Assembly (NCBI GenBank): GCA_029982755.1
Contig: JARRBR010000004.1
Coordinates: forward strand, 1-53,336
Reading direction: 5' to 3'
From: Rhodocyclaceae bacterium
GTDB lineage: Bacteria > Pseudomonadota > Gammaproteobacteria > Burkholderiales > Rhodocyclaceae
DNA: 53,336 nucleotides
Shown: positions 1 to 7,891 of the stretch, in pieces
How positions within the stretch are numbered: position 1 is the stretch's first letter
How the letters are laid out: each line of letters begins with the position of its first letter
Made by a program: the position numbers and the translations under genes
The notes under the pieces: model-generated
The model's input: only the letters and a program-made list of their open reading frames with translations
Database searches by the model: none
Told to the model about the DNA's origin: nothing

Positions 1-1
1 C

Positions 2-451
2 GGCGACGTCGTCCGCCGCCGCCGTCGCTGCGTGAAGTGCGACAAGCGCTTCACCACCTACGAGCGCATCGACCTCAAGATGCCGCACATCGTCAAGCGT
101 AACGGCAACCGCACCGAGTTCGACCACGCCAAGCTCGCCGGCAGCATGAAGCTGGCGCTGCGCAAGCGCCCGGTGACGATCGAGGCGATCGACGCCGCGG
201 TGGACCGCATCGAGGCACGCCTGCTCGCCATGGGCGAGCAGGAGGTGCCGAGCGAGAAGATCGGCGAGCTGGTCATGAAGGAGCTCAAGAAGCTCGACAA
301 GGTCGCCTACATCCGCTTTGCGTCGGTGTATCGCAACTTCGCCGACGTGGATGAGTTCTCGGAGGTGATCCGCGAGGTGCAGAGCCGTCCGCGGCGCAGC
401 AAGGCCGGCAAGCCCGAGTCGGACCCCGAGCATGACCTTTTCGGCGGCTGA
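2..451 (+). CDS. nrdR: Transcriptional repressor NrdR (5' end outside window)
   Basis: This is the ATP/dATP-sensing repressor of ribonucleotide reductase genes. The reading frame is open from base 2, so the start codon and about 20-25 residues with the first zinc-ribbon CxxC are missing. The second half of the zinc ribbon is visible (RRRRCVKC, then RFTTYE), followed by the ATP-cone domain from HIVKRNGNR and the conserved [16 protein letters not shown] near the C-terminus. The GTG at 32 lies inside the zinc ribbon and is not a real start. The 3' end overlaps ribD by 20 bp, which suggests translational coupling. Identification is secure. Confidence 0.95.
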   Translation, partial: GDVVRRRRRCVKCDKRFTTYERIDLKMPHIVKRNGNRTEFDHAKLAGSMKLALRKRPVTIEAIDAAVDRIEARLLAMGEQEVPSEKIGELVMKELKKLDKVAYIRFASVYRNFADVDEFSEVIREVQSRPRRSKAGKPESDPEHDLFGG

Positions 452-1529
452 TCATGCGGCGATGGCGCGCGCGCTGCAGCTGGCGGCCCGCGGCCTGACG
501 ACGACCGCGCCCAACCCACGGGTCGGATGCGTGCTGATGCGTGACGGTCGCATCGTCGGCGAAGGCTGGCACGCCCGCGCCGGCGAAGCCCACGCCGAGA
601 TCCACGCGCTGCGCGCCGCTGGCAACGCCGCCCGCGGCGCCACGGCCTACGTCACGCTGGAGCCCTGCTCCCACTTCGGCCGCACGCCGCCGTGCGCCGA
701 CGCACTGATCGAAGCCGGCGTGACCCGCGTGGTCAGCGCCATGGAAGACCCCAACCCGCTCGTCGCCGGGCGCGGCCTGGCGCGCCTGCGCGCCGCGGGC
801 GTCGTCACCGAGCACGGCCTGCTCGAAGCTGAAGCGCAGGAACTCAACATCGGCTTCGTGGCGCGCATGCGCCGCGGCCGCCCATGGGTGCGGCTGAAGG
901 CGGCCGCGACCCTCGACGGAAAGACCGCGCTCGCCAACGGCGTCAGCCAGTGGATCACCGGTCCCGCGGCGCGCGCCGACGGCCACCGCTGGCGCGCCCG
1001 CGCCTGCGCCATCCTCACCGGCATCGGCACGGTGCGCGAGGACGACCCGCAGCTGACGGTGCGCGACGTGCCCTGCTCGCGCCAGCCCCTGCGGGTGCTG
1101 GTCGACGCCGGGCTCGCCGTATCGCCCGCGGCCCGCATCCTGCAGGGCGAAGCGATCCTGATCGCCACCGCGACGGCCGATGCGGCGCGCGGCGATGTGC
1201 TGCGCGCGAGCGGGCACGAGGTGCTGGTACTGCCGAACGCCGCCGGCAAGGTGGATCTTGCGCGCCTGATGGCCGAGCTCGGCGCGCGCGGCCTCAACGA
1301 GGTGCATGTCGAGGCCGGCTTCAAGCTCAACGGCTCGCTGCTGCGCGAAGGCTGCGTGGACGAACTGCTGCTCTACCTGGCGCCGATGCTGGTGGGCGAT
1401 GCCGCGCAGGGGCTGTTCAACCTGCCCGAGCTGCGCAGCCTGCAGGGCGCGATACGGCTCGACGTCCGTGACCTGCGCGCGATCGGCCCCGATCTGCGCC
1501 TGATCGCGCGCCTGCGCGCGGCGGGCTGA
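432..1529 (+). CDS. ribD: Bifunctional riboflavin biosynthesis deaminase/reductase RibD
   Basis: It catalyses two cytosolic steps of riboflavin synthesis: deamination of the pyrimidine ring, then NADPH-dependent reduction of the ribosyl side chain. The 365 residues are the usual full length. The N-terminal cytidine-deaminase fold has the zinc motif H54-A-E56 (GEAHAEIHA) and [11 protein letters not shown] with C79 and C88. The C-terminal reductase domain begins near [15 protein letters not shown], and GFKLNGSLL lies close to its end. The ATG lies inside the end of nrdR, an nrdR-ribD arrangement common in proteobacteria. No FMN riboswitch can be seen because the upstream DNA is nrdR coding sequence. 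Confidence 0.96.
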   Translation: MTFSAADHAAMARALQLAARGLTTTAPNPRVGCVLMRDGRIVGEGWHARAGEAHAEIHALRAAGNAARGATAYVTLEPCSHFGRTPPCADALIEAGVTRVVSAMEDPNPLVAGRGLARLRAAGVVTEHGLLEAEAQELNIGFVARMRRGRPWVRLKAAATLDGKTALANGVSQWITGPAARADGHRWRARACAILTGIGTVREDDPQLTVRDVPCSRQPLRVLVDAGLAVSPAARILQGEAILIATATADAARGDVLRASGHEVLVLPNAAGKVDLARLMAELGARGLNEVHVEAGFKLNGSLLREGCVDELLLYLAPMLVGDAAQGLFNLPELRSLQGAIRLDVRDLRAIGPDLRLIARLRAAG

Positions 1530-1547
1530 TCCCGCCCTTCATCGCAC

Positions 1548-2300
1548 TCAGGCGCGCGCGGCGCACACCAGGCAGCCCGGATCCCGCCCGAAGGACACGC
1601 TGCGCCAGTCCATCGCCAGGCCGTCGAGCAGCAGCAGGCGGCCATCGAGCGACTGTCCGCAGCCGATCAGCAGCTTCAGCGCCTCTGCCGCCTGGGTGGC
1701 ACCGATGATGCCGACGATGGGCGCGAACACGCCCATGACCGCGCACCGCACCTCCTCGATGTCCTCGCCCTCGGGAAACAGGCAGTGGTAGCAGGCACCG
1801 TCCGGCCGACGCAGGTCGAACACCGCCGCCTGGCCGTCGAAGCGGATCGCCGCGCCCGACACCAGCGGCTTGCGATGGCGCACGCAGGCGCGGTTGATCG
1901 CATGGCGGGTGGCGAAGTTGTCGCTGCAGTCGAGCACCACGTCGGCGCGCGCCACCTCGGCTTCCAGATCCTCACCTTCCAGCCGGCGCTGGATCGGCTC
2001 GACGCGGGTCTGCGGATTGAGCCGGTGCAGGGTCGCCTGCGCCGAAGCCACCTTCGGCCGGCCGACCATCTCGGCCGAATGCATGATCTGGCGCTGCAGG
2101 TTGGTCAGGTCGACGCTGTCGTCGTCCGCGATCGCGATCGTGCCCACACCGGCAGCCGCCAGGTACATCGCCGCAGGCGAGCCCAGCCCGCCCGCGCCGA
2201 TGATCAGCGCCCGCGCATCCAGCAGTCGCTGCTGGCCGCCCACATCGATCTCGGGCAGCAGGATGTGCCGGCTGTAACGCAGGAGCTGGTCGTCGTTCAT
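1548..2300 (-). CDS. moeB: Molybdopterin-synthase adenylyltransferase MoeB / ThiF-family E1-like enzyme
   Basis: This E1-like enzyme adenylates the C-terminal glycine of a ubiquitin-like sulfur carrier (MoaD or ThiS). The 250-residue protein has the nucleotide loop IIGAGGLGSP (34-42), the DLTNLQRQ motif, two structural zinc CxxC pairs (C170/C173 and C243/C246) and the conserved C186 in RCAVMGVFAPI. There is no rhodanese domain, so it is the short MoeB type. No moaD or thiS lies nearby, so partner choice (MoaD, ThiS or both) cannot be decided here. It converges on ribD with an 18-bp gap and is the last gene of a leftward group with ctpA and envC. Confidence 0.9.
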   Translation of the reverse strand: MNDDQLLRYSRHILLPEIDVGGQQRLLDARALIIGAGGLGSPAAMYLAAAGVGTIAIADDDSVDLTNLQRQIMHSAEMVGRPKVASAQATLHRLNPQTRVEPIQRRLEGEDLEAEVARADVVLDCSDNFATRHAINRACVRHRKPLVSGAAIRFDGQAAVFDLRRPDGACYHCLFPEGEDIEEVRCAVMGVFAPIVGIIGATQAAEALKLLIGCGQSLDGRLLLLDGLAMDWRSVSFGRDPGCLVCAARA

Positions 2301-2316
2301 CGGGTCGTTCGCGGGC

Positions 2317-2769
2317 CTACTTGTATTCGCGCAACTCGGGCGGGGTGTCGTCGTGGTCGCCGTGCACCTGGTGGTCCCAGGCCTGGATGTAGACCTCGTT
2401 GGACTGCTTGATCAGACGCTCGGGGGAGAGCAGATTGTGGCGCTGGGTTTCCTCGCTGAAATACACGATGGCGCGAACCAGCTTCACGTAGAGCGAATTC
2501 TCGAGCGCGAAGCCCGCATCGCGCAGTGCGTCCTCGAGCGACTCGAGCGAATAGTCGAGCACCGAATAGCGGACGACGATCGTCAGCGGGTCGTCGCTAC
2601 GCTCGATACGCAGGCCCTTCAGCAGCTGAAGGGCCTTCCACGCGTTCTCGACCTGGCCGGGCGGCAGAGTCTTGAAGCGGATTTCGCGCTGCTTGTGGAT
2701 GTCGGCCCCGGGCACAGGACGGTCATGATGCCTGCCGGCCAGCTTGTAGGCGGTCTCCCTGCGCATCAC
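2317..2769 (-). CDS. Conserved hypothetical protein between ctpA and moeB
   Basis: I do not recognise a named family. The product has 150 residues with no signal peptide or membrane segment. Residues around 45-90 (QLLKGLRIERSDDPLTIVV followed by YSLESLEDALRDAGF) read like a small alpha/beta fold of beta-alpha-beta type, reminiscent of metal-binding ferredoxin-like domains but without a CxxC motif. The C-terminal part is charged and His/Asp-rich (VHGDHDD). It lies 20 bp after ctpA and 16 bp before moeB on the same strand, so co-transcription is likely. The coding frame is clear, but no function can be assigned. Confidence 0.7.
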   Translation of the reverse strand: MMRRETAYKLAGRHHDRPVPGADIHKQREIRFKTLPPGQVENAWKALQLLKGLRIERSDDPLTIVVRYSVLDYSLESLEDALRDAGFALENSLYVKLVRAIVYFSEETQRHNLLSPERLIKQSNEVYIQAWDHQVHGDHDDTPPELREYK

Positions 2770-2789
2770 TCCCCTCCCGGCGACATGGT

Positions 2790-4175
2790 CTACTTGACCT
2801 GATTCTGGACGATCTGCTCACCCTTGAGAAGGCGCACGGCCTGCTGCAGCTGGTAGTCGTCCGCACCGCCGAACTCGAAGCGCGCCGGCTCGCCCTCCTC
2901 GGCCTCGACGCCCGGCACCGGGGCGCCCTTGGCATCCGCAGCCTCCTTCGCCGCCTCGCCCTCCTTGTCGTTGCCGAGGTGGCGCAGCAGGTCGGCCTCG
3001 CGCACGCGGCGGCTGGAGCCGTTGGCGGTTTCCTCGACCACGATGTCGGGCTCGATGCCCTTGGCCTGGATCGAGCGCCCGTTGGGAGTGTAATAGCGAG
3101 CCGTGGTCAGCTTGATCGCGGTGTTGTTGTTGAGCGGCAAGATGGTCTGCACCGAGCCCTTGCCGAAGGTCTGGGTGCCGATCACCTTCGCGCGCTTGTG
3201 GTCCTGCAACGCGCCGGCGACGATCTCGGAAGCAGAGGCCGAACCCGCGTTGACCAGCACGACCATCGGCACGTCCTTGGCCATCTCGGGCAGGCGACGC
3301 ACGAAGTCGTCACGCGTACCACGCAGGTAGTCGGCCGGCGTCGCCCGGTACTCGCGCTTGGCGTCCTCGGTGCGACCGTCGGTCGACACCACCAGCGTGT
3401 CGGCGGGCAGGAAGGCGGCGGACACGCCCACCGCGCCATGCAGCAGCCCACCCGGGTCGTTGCGCAGGTCCAGCACCAGGCCCCGTACCGGACCCTGTTC
3501 GGCGAGCTTGTTCAGGTGATCGACCACCGACGCCGCGGTGTTCTCCTGGAACTGGGCGACGCGCAGGTAGCCGAAGCCGGGCTCGATCACCTTGGACTTC
3601 ACGCTCTGCACCTTGATGACTTCGCGCGTGAGCTTGATCACGATCGGCTGCGGCTGTCCCTTGCGCATGATCGTCAGGGTGATGTCGGTCCTCGGCTTGC
3701 CACGCATGCGCTTGACCGCGTCGTTCAGGCTCATGCCCTTGACCGGGGTGTCGTCGAGCTTGACGATCAGGTCGCCGGCAAGCACGCCGGCACGGAAGGC
3801 CGGGGTGTCCTCGATCGGCGAGATCACCTTGACGAAGCCGTCTTCCATGCCGACCTCGATGCCCAGCCCGCCGAACTCGCCCTGGGTCCCGACCTGCAGG
3901 TCCTTGAAGGCCTCGGCGTCGAGATAGGCGGAATGGGGATCCAGCCCCGACAGCATGCCGCTGATCGAGTCGGTGATAAGCTTCTTGTCTTCCACCGGCT
4001 CGACGTAGCCCTGCTTGATCGCATTGAAGACGTCGGCGTAGGCACGCAACTCCTCGACCGGCAGCGGCACCTGCGTGCTGCGGTCGGCATTGGCGGAAAA
4101 ATTGAGGCTGATCATGACCCCGGCCACCATGCCGGTCATCACGAGGCCGAACTGTTTCAGCTTGCTGCTGCGCAT
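2790..4175 (-). CDS. ctpA: Carboxyl-terminal processing protease CtpA (S41 family)
   Basis: This is a periplasmic serine protease that cleaves C-termini of envelope proteins and is often linked to control of peptidoglycan hydrolases. I chose the ATG at 4175 (MRSSKLKQFG) because it gives an N-terminal membrane anchor or signal (LVMTGMVAGVMISL). The open frame extends 42 codons further upstream, but that stretch overlaps the end of envC and has no signal-like features. A PDZ domain follows (GGLGIEVGMEDG to about ITLTIMRKG), then the S41 core with the catalytic Ser in GSASASEI and Lys in FGKGSVQT. The length is 461 residues. The gene begins 49 bp after the envC stop. Confidence 0.94.
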   Translation of the reverse strand: MRSSKLKQFGLVMTGMVAGVMISLNFSANADRSTQVPLPVEELRAYADVFNAIKQGYVEPVEDKKLITDSISGMLSGLDPHSAYLDAEAFKDLQVGTQGEFGGLGIEVGMEDGFVKVISPIEDTPAFRAGVLAGDLIVKLDDTPVKGMSLNDAVKRMRGKPRTDITLTIMRKGQPQPIVIKLTREVIKVQSVKSKVIEPGFGYLRVAQFQENTAASVVDHLNKLAEQGPVRGLVLDLRNDPGGLLHGAVGVSAAFLPADTLVVSTDGRTEDAKREYRATPADYLRGTRDDFVRRLPEMAKDVPMVVLVNAGSASASEIVAGALQDHKRAKVIGTQTFGKGSVQTILPLNNNTAIKLTTARYYTPNGRSIQAKGIEPDIVVEETANGSSRRVREADLLRHLGNDKEGEAAKEAADAKGAPVPGVEAEEGEPARFEFGGADDYQLQQAVRLLKGEQIVQNQVK

Positions 4176-4224
4176 GAGAACTCCACTGGTGCGCCGGCCT
4201 CCATTGCCGGTCGGACCGCCATGA

Positions 4225-5595
4225 CTAGTTGAGCCGCACCCATTGCATGGGATCGAGCGGCTGCCCCTGATGACGGATTTCGAAGTATAAACCCGATTCA
4301 CTGCCCACCCCGCCGGCGCCCACGCTGGCGATGGCGTCCCCGCCGGTCACCCGATCGCCCACCTCCTTCAGCAGGGCATCGTTGTTACCGTAGATCGACA
4401 GGTAGTCGCTGCCGTGATCGACGATGATGAGGTTGCCGTAGCCCCGCAGCCAGTCGGAAAAAACCACCTCGCCGCCTGCCACCGCGCGCACATCCACGCC
4501 CTCTCCGGCACGGATGAACACGCCCTTCCACGTCGTTCCGCCTTCCGCCCTTGGAGCACCGAAACGGCCAACGAGTTCGCCGCGCACGGGGAAGCGCAAC
4601 TGGCCGCGCAGCTGGCTGAAACGCACGCCGGTCGGCGTCGGTCCGGCCGCATCGCGTACCTCGCCGACCACCGGCTCGGGCGGACGCGGCGCGGGCGCGG
4701 GCGCCGCGGCACGGCTGACAGGCGGCGAGGTGCGCGCCTGCGCCGCACGCTCCTGGGAGGCACGCAGCTCGGCGGCTCGCGCCTCGGCCGCACGGCGTTC
4801 CGCTTCGCGCTGCGCCGCGAGCCGTCGCGCCGCCTCGCGCGCCGCGGCCTCGCGGGCGCGCTTGACCAGGGTGTCGATCACCACCGCGAGCCGCTGCTCG
4901 TCCTGCTGCAGGCTGCCGACCTGCTTCTTCTGTTCCTGCAGCTGGCGCGACGCTTCGGCCAGCGCCTGCTTGCGCCGCGCCTGCTCGGCCTGCAGCTCGC
5001 TGCGCCGGCTGCGCTGCTCGAGCTCGAGCGCGGCGAGCCGGTCGCGGCGCGACTGGATGTCCTGCGCGCGGCGCCGGGTCTGCTCGAGGTCGGCACGCAG
5101 GTCGTCGATCAGGGCGAGGCGCGCGCGTCCGAGGTGCTCGAGGTAATGCGCGTCGCGCGCGAGCTGATTGGGGTCGCGCGCCGAAAGCAGCGGCGCCATG
5201 CTGTCAGCGCCGCCATGGACATAGTGCCGGCGCAGCCACTCGGCGAGCTCGCCGCGCCGCGCATCGATGCGGGCGCCGGTCTCGCGCTGCTCGGCCTCGA
5301 GCTCGGCCAGCTTGTTCTCGGCATCGCGGCGCTCGCCGTCGAGCCGGGCCAGCTCGCGCATCACGCGCGAGACCGCACGCTCGGACTCGGCCACCGACTT
5401 CATGGCAGTGGAACGGTTGGCCTCGGTGCGCGCCATGTCCTCCTGCAGGTCGCGGATGCGCTTCTTGAGGTCGTCGAGGTCGGAGCGCTTCTCGGCGATC
5501 TCGCCCGCAGGCTGGGCCATCGCGGCGCCGCAGGCCGCGCCACCCAGCATCGCCGCCAGCACGACGAGCGCGGTCCCGGTGTGTCGATGCAGCAT
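4225..5595 (-). CDS. envC: Murein hydrolase activator EnvC (coiled coil plus degenerate LytM domain)
   Basis: EnvC-type proteins activate division amidases (AmiA/AmiB) in the periplasm. The ATG at 5595 starts a typical signal peptide (MLHRHTGTALVVLAAM...). A GTG at 5625 is possible but adds ten non-signal residues. Residues about 30-280 form a long Glu/Arg/Ala-rich coiled coil. The C-terminal 120 residues are a LytM/M23 fold (PVRGELVGRFG to the end). The zinc-binding HxxxD is replaced by WKGVFIRA and the last HxH by YFEIR, so it should be an activator and not a protease. It probably shares a transcript with ctpA, a common pairing. Confidence 0.9.
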   Translation of the reverse strand: MLHRHTGTALVVLAAMLGGAACGAAMAQPAGEIAEKRSDLDDLKKRIRDLQEDMARTEANRSTAMKSVAESERAVSRVMRELARLDGERRDAENKLAELEAEQRETGARIDARRGELAEWLRRHYVHGGADSMAPLLSARDPNQLARDAHYLEHLGRARLALIDDLRADLEQTRRRAQDIQSRRDRLAALELEQRSRRSELQAEQARRKQALAEASRQLQEQKKQVGSLQQDEQRLAVVIDTLVKRAREAAAREAARRLAAQREAERRAAEARAAELRASQERAAQARTSPPVSRAAAPAPAPRPPEPVVGEVRDAAGPTPTGVRFSQLRGQLRFPVRGELVGRFGAPRAEGGTTWKGVFIRAGEGVDVRAVAGGEVVFSDWLRGYGNLIIVDHGSDYLSIYGNNDALLKEVGDRVTGGDAIASVGAGGVGSESGLYFEIRHQGQPLDPMQWVRLN

Positions 5596-5730
5596 GTCGT
5601 GCGGCGTCCCCGTGTTCCCGGACACTCAGACGGACGACGCGCACTGCGCGTCGACGCGACTTTCCCGGTCGCGGACGGGCGCCTGAAGGCAGACTGGGGC
5701 GATTGCGTGCATGGGCTTCCGCTCGATCAG

Positions 5731-5772
5731 CGATGCAGGGCCGGACACCGTCCGGCACGATCGCCTGCATCG
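5731..5772. repeat. Nested perfect inverted repeat upstream of the ArsR gene
   Basis: The outer arms CGATGCAGG (5731-5739) and CCTGCATCG (5764-5772) are perfect reverse complements. Directly inside sits a second perfect repeat, GCCGGAC (5740-5746), ACC, GTCCGGC (5750-5756). As RNA or a cruciform this gives 16 base pairs with one 7-base bulge. It lies between the divergent envC and ArsR genes, just before the AT-rich promoter. No T-run follows directly, so it is not a plain intrinsic terminator. It could be a protein site or a leader structure. Confidence 0.6.
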
Positions 5773-5780
5773 GGACAACG

Positions 5781-5798
5781 CAATATTTTATACTATTG
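5781..5798 (+). promoter_or_regulatory. Candidate -10 region with ArsR-type operator
   Basis: CAATA (5781-5785) and TATTG (5794-5798) form a perfect inverted repeat with an 8-bp spacer in an AT-rich island within GC-rich DNA. TATACT at 5789-5794 fits a -10 box, so a bound repressor would block the promoter. The layout, an AT-rich palindrome over the -10 of an autoregulated ArsR/BigR-type gene, is known for that family. Assignment of this palindrome to the adjacent regulator is inference. No good -35 is seen. Confidence 0.5.
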
Positions 5799-5821
5799 CT
5801 TTGCTCGATCCGGCCCCTCTC

Positions 5822-6151
5822 GTGAACAAAGACGACATCTTCACGCTCATCGACAAGCATGAGCACATCGAAACCGCGGCACGCGCACTGAAGGCGATCG
5901 CCCACCCGCTGCGCCTGAAGATCCTGTGCGTGCTCGGCAACGGTGAGGAATGCGTGCAGGACATCGTCGAGGCGGTGGGCACCTCGCAGAGCAACATCTC
6001 CCAGCACCTGGCGATCCTGCGCGACAAGGGCGTGCTGCGCACGCGCAAGGATGCCAACCGTGTCTATTACAGCGTCTGCGACGAACGCACCCTGCAGCTG
6101 ATCGTGCTGATGCGCGAGGTCTTCTGCGGCGTCGAGCCGGGCGAGCGCTGA
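5822..6151 (+). CDS. ArsR/BigR-type transcriptional repressor, probable persulfide sensor
   Basis: This 109-residue winged-helix regulator has the ArsR helix-turn-helix (SQSNISQHLAILRDKGVLRTRK) and wing (ANRVYYSV). I prefer the GTG at 5822 (VNKDDIFTL). An upstream ATG at 5711 would pull the palindromes and promoter into the gene. Cysteines at C36 (LKILC) and C102 (REVFCG) are 66 residues apart, in the positions of the dithiol pair of BigR/SqrR sulfane-sulfur sensors. Typical arsenic-site cysteines in the recognition helix are absent. The gene starts a rightward group and is followed after 31 bp by a rhodanese, which supports a sulfur role. C44 and C86 are extra cysteines. Confidence 0.85.
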   Translation: MNKDDIFTLIDKHEHIETAARALKAIAHPLRLKILCVLGNGEECVQDIVEAVGTSQSNISQHLAILRDKGVLRTRKDANRVYYSVCDERTLQLIVLMREVFCGVEPGER

Positions 6152-6182
6152 TCCCCAACCCCCAACCGGAGCACCCCCTTCA

Positions 6183-6599
6183 GTGGAATTCCTGCAACAG
6201 AACTGGTACTGGGCCGCCCTGGCCGCCGTTTCGGGCGCCTGGCTGATGGCCGACCTCATCCGCAATCGTGGCGACAAGAGCCAGCTCTCGCCGGTGGAGG
6301 CGACCCTGCTCGTGAACCGCGAGGACGCGGTCGTGATCGACGTGCGAGAACAGGGCGAGTACGCCCAGGGCCACATCCCCAACGCACGCCACATCCCGGC
6401 CGGCGAGATCGAGCGCCGCAGCAAGGAACTGGAAAAGTGGAAGGACCACCCCGTCATCCTGTGCTGCGCCAGCGGCGCGCGCTCGAGCACCGCGGCCGGC
6501 CAGCTCAGGAAGGCCGGCTTCAGCAAGATCTACAACCTGCGCGGCGGCATGATGGAATGGCAGAAGGCCGGCCAGCCGGTGAGCCGCAAGAGGAAATGA
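6183..6599 (+). CDS. Membrane-anchored rhodanese-like sulfurtransferase (YibN type)
   Basis: A single rhodanese domain follows an N-terminal membrane anchor ([16 protein letters not shown]). The active-site loop CCASGARSS carries the catalytic cysteine that would hold a persulfide. The ID(V)RE motif and the C-terminal NLRGGMMEW are typical. The start is GTG at 6183, giving 138 residues. The order YibN-like rhodanese, grxC, secB and later gpsA matches the E. coli neighbourhood. Its place behind a persulfide-type ArsR gene suggests a role in sulfane-sulfur handling, which is inference. Confidence 0.9.
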   Translation: MEFLQQNWYWAALAAVSGAWLMADLIRNRGDKSQLSPVEATLLVNREDAVVIDVREQGEYAQGHIPNARHIPAGEIERRSKELEKWKDHPVILCCASGARSSTAAGQLRKAGFSKIYNLRGGMMEWQKAGQPVSRKRK

Positions 6600-6601
6600 G
6601 C

Positions 6602-6871
6602 ATGCAGCCGCACGTCCGCATGTACGCGACCGCCACCTGCCCCTACTGCATCCGTGCCGAGCAGCTGCTGCAGCACAAGGGGGTCAGTGGACTGGAGAAG
6701 ATCCGGGTCGATCTCGAGCCTGCCCGGCGCGAGGAAATGATGCAGGCGAGCGGACGGCGGACGGTTCCACAGATCTTCATTGGCGACTACCATGTCGGCG
6801 GCTGCGACGACCTGTACGCACTGGAACGCGCCGGCAAGCTCGACCCGCTGCTGCAGGGCGAGCCGGCCTGA
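6602..6871 (+). CDS. grxC: Glutaredoxin 3 (GrxC)
   Basis: This is a small cytosolic glutathione-dependent disulfide reductase of 89 residues. The active site is CPYC in [14 protein letters not shown], followed by the TVPQIFIG cis-Pro motif and [10 protein letters not shown] glutathione-binding loop. I place the start at 6602 because AGAGGA at 6589-6594 is then 7 bases away. The ATG at 6596, which overlaps the rhodanese stop as ATGA, adds only two residues and remains possible. It is transcribed with the rhodanese and secB. Confidence 0.94.
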   Translation: MQPHVRMYATATCPYCIRAEQLLQHKGVSGLEKIRVDLEPARREEMMQASGRRTVPQIFIGDYHVGGCDDLYALERAGKLDPLLQGEPA

Positions 6872-6948
6872 ACCGCGCTCGAACCGCTTTCCCGCGCGGC
6901 CACGGCCATCCCGCCGCGGCCGCGCTCAACCCTCACCGGACCCCTTTC

Positions 6949-7401
6949 ATGGCCGAAAACAACCAACCCGTCTTTTCGATCGAAAAGCTCTACGTCAAGG
7001 ACCTGTCGCTGGAAGTCCCGGGCGCGCCGCAGATCTTCCTCGAGCGCGAAGCGCCCCAGATCAACGTGCAGCTGCGCACCGCCGGCCAGGGCGTCGATGA
7101 CGGCGTCTTCGAGGTCACCCTGACCGTCACCGTCACCGCCAAGATCGGCGAGGACCGCACCCTGTTCCTGGTCGAAGTGGCCCAGGCCGGCATCTTCCAG
7201 ATCCGCAACATTCCCGAGGGCGATCTCGAGCCGGTGATGATGATCGGCTGCCCGAACATTCTCTTCCCCTACGCCCGCGAGGCCGTCTCCGACGCGGTGA
7301 CGCGCGCCGGCTTCCAGCCCGTGCTGCTGTCGCCGGTGAATTTCGAATCGCTCTACCAGGCCCAGCGCCAGCAGGCCGCGGGCGAAGTCCCCGTCCAGTG
7401 A
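6949..7401 (+). CDS. secB: Protein-export chaperone SecB
   Basis: SecB is a cytosolic tetrameric chaperone that keeps precursors unfolded and hands them to SecA. The 150 residues are the standard length. Family features include [12 protein letters not shown], the core [13 protein letters not shown] and the [15 protein letters not shown] segment. The gene lies 77 bp after grxC, as in many proteobacteria. Nothing unusual is seen. Confidence 0.97.
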   Translation: MAENNQPVFSIEKLYVKDLSLEVPGAPQIFLEREAPQINVQLRTAGQGVDDGVFEVTLTVTVTAKIGEDRTLFLVEVAQAGIFQIRNIPEGDLEPVMMIGCPNILFPYAREAVSDAVTRAGFQPVLLSPVNFESLYQAQRQQAAGEVPVQ

Positions 7402-7411
7402 GCCAGCCAGC

Positions 7412-7891
7412 ATGAACCGCGAGCGCCGCAACACCGCAAAACCTTCGCCGGGGCTGTCCGCCCTGGCCGTCGTCGTGCTGTGTGCGGCCTCCGGTTCAGT
7501 GGCCGCACAGGCGATCGAGTACCGCTCGGCCGGCCCGGCGCTGATCGTGCGCGACGCGCCGTCGCCACAGGGGCGACAACTGTTCCGCCTGCACCCCGGC
7601 ACCCCGGTCGAGATCGTCGTCAGCCAGGACGGCTGGGTTCGCGTGCGCGAACCGGGCGGCTCCCTCAACTGGGTCGAGCAGCAGGCGCTCAGCAATCGAC
7701 GCACCGTCATCGTCACCGCCGAGCGCGCCACCATCCGGCGCGAGGCGCGATCCGACGCCCCCGCCGCCTTCGAGGCGCAGAGGAACGTGGTGCTCGAGCT
7801 CGTCGCCCCGCCCACCCAGGGCTGGGCACGGGTACGCCACCGCGAGGGGCTGGAAGGCTACATTCACGCCAGCGAGGTCTGGGGGCTGTGA
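7412..7891 (+). CDS. Exported SH3-domain protein
   Basis: The product has 159 residues. An N-terminal signal peptide (LSALAVVVLCAASGSVAAQA) is followed by two bacterial SH3-like repeats. The first is around ALIVRDAPSPQGRQLFRLHPG with WVRVREPGG, the second around TVIVTAERATIRREA with WARVRHREGLEGYI. Such domains usually bind peptidoglycan or assist envelope proteins. It overlaps gpsA by 4 bp (GTGA) and lies 10 bp after secB, so it is inserted in the secB-gpsA operon. The exact partner is unknown. Confidence 0.85.
   Translation: MNRERRNTAKPSPGLSALAVVVLCAASGSVAAQAIEYRSAGPALIVRDAPSPQGRQLFRLHPGTPVEIVVSQDGWVRVREPGGSLNWVEQQALSNRRTVIVTAERATIRREARSDAPAAFEAQRNVVLELVAPPTQGWARVRHREGLEGYIHASEVWGL

Noticed and set aside
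4176-4301. N-terminal extension of CtpA to 4301
   Set aside because: It overlaps the end of envC and would bury the signal/anchor sequence 42 residues inside the protein.
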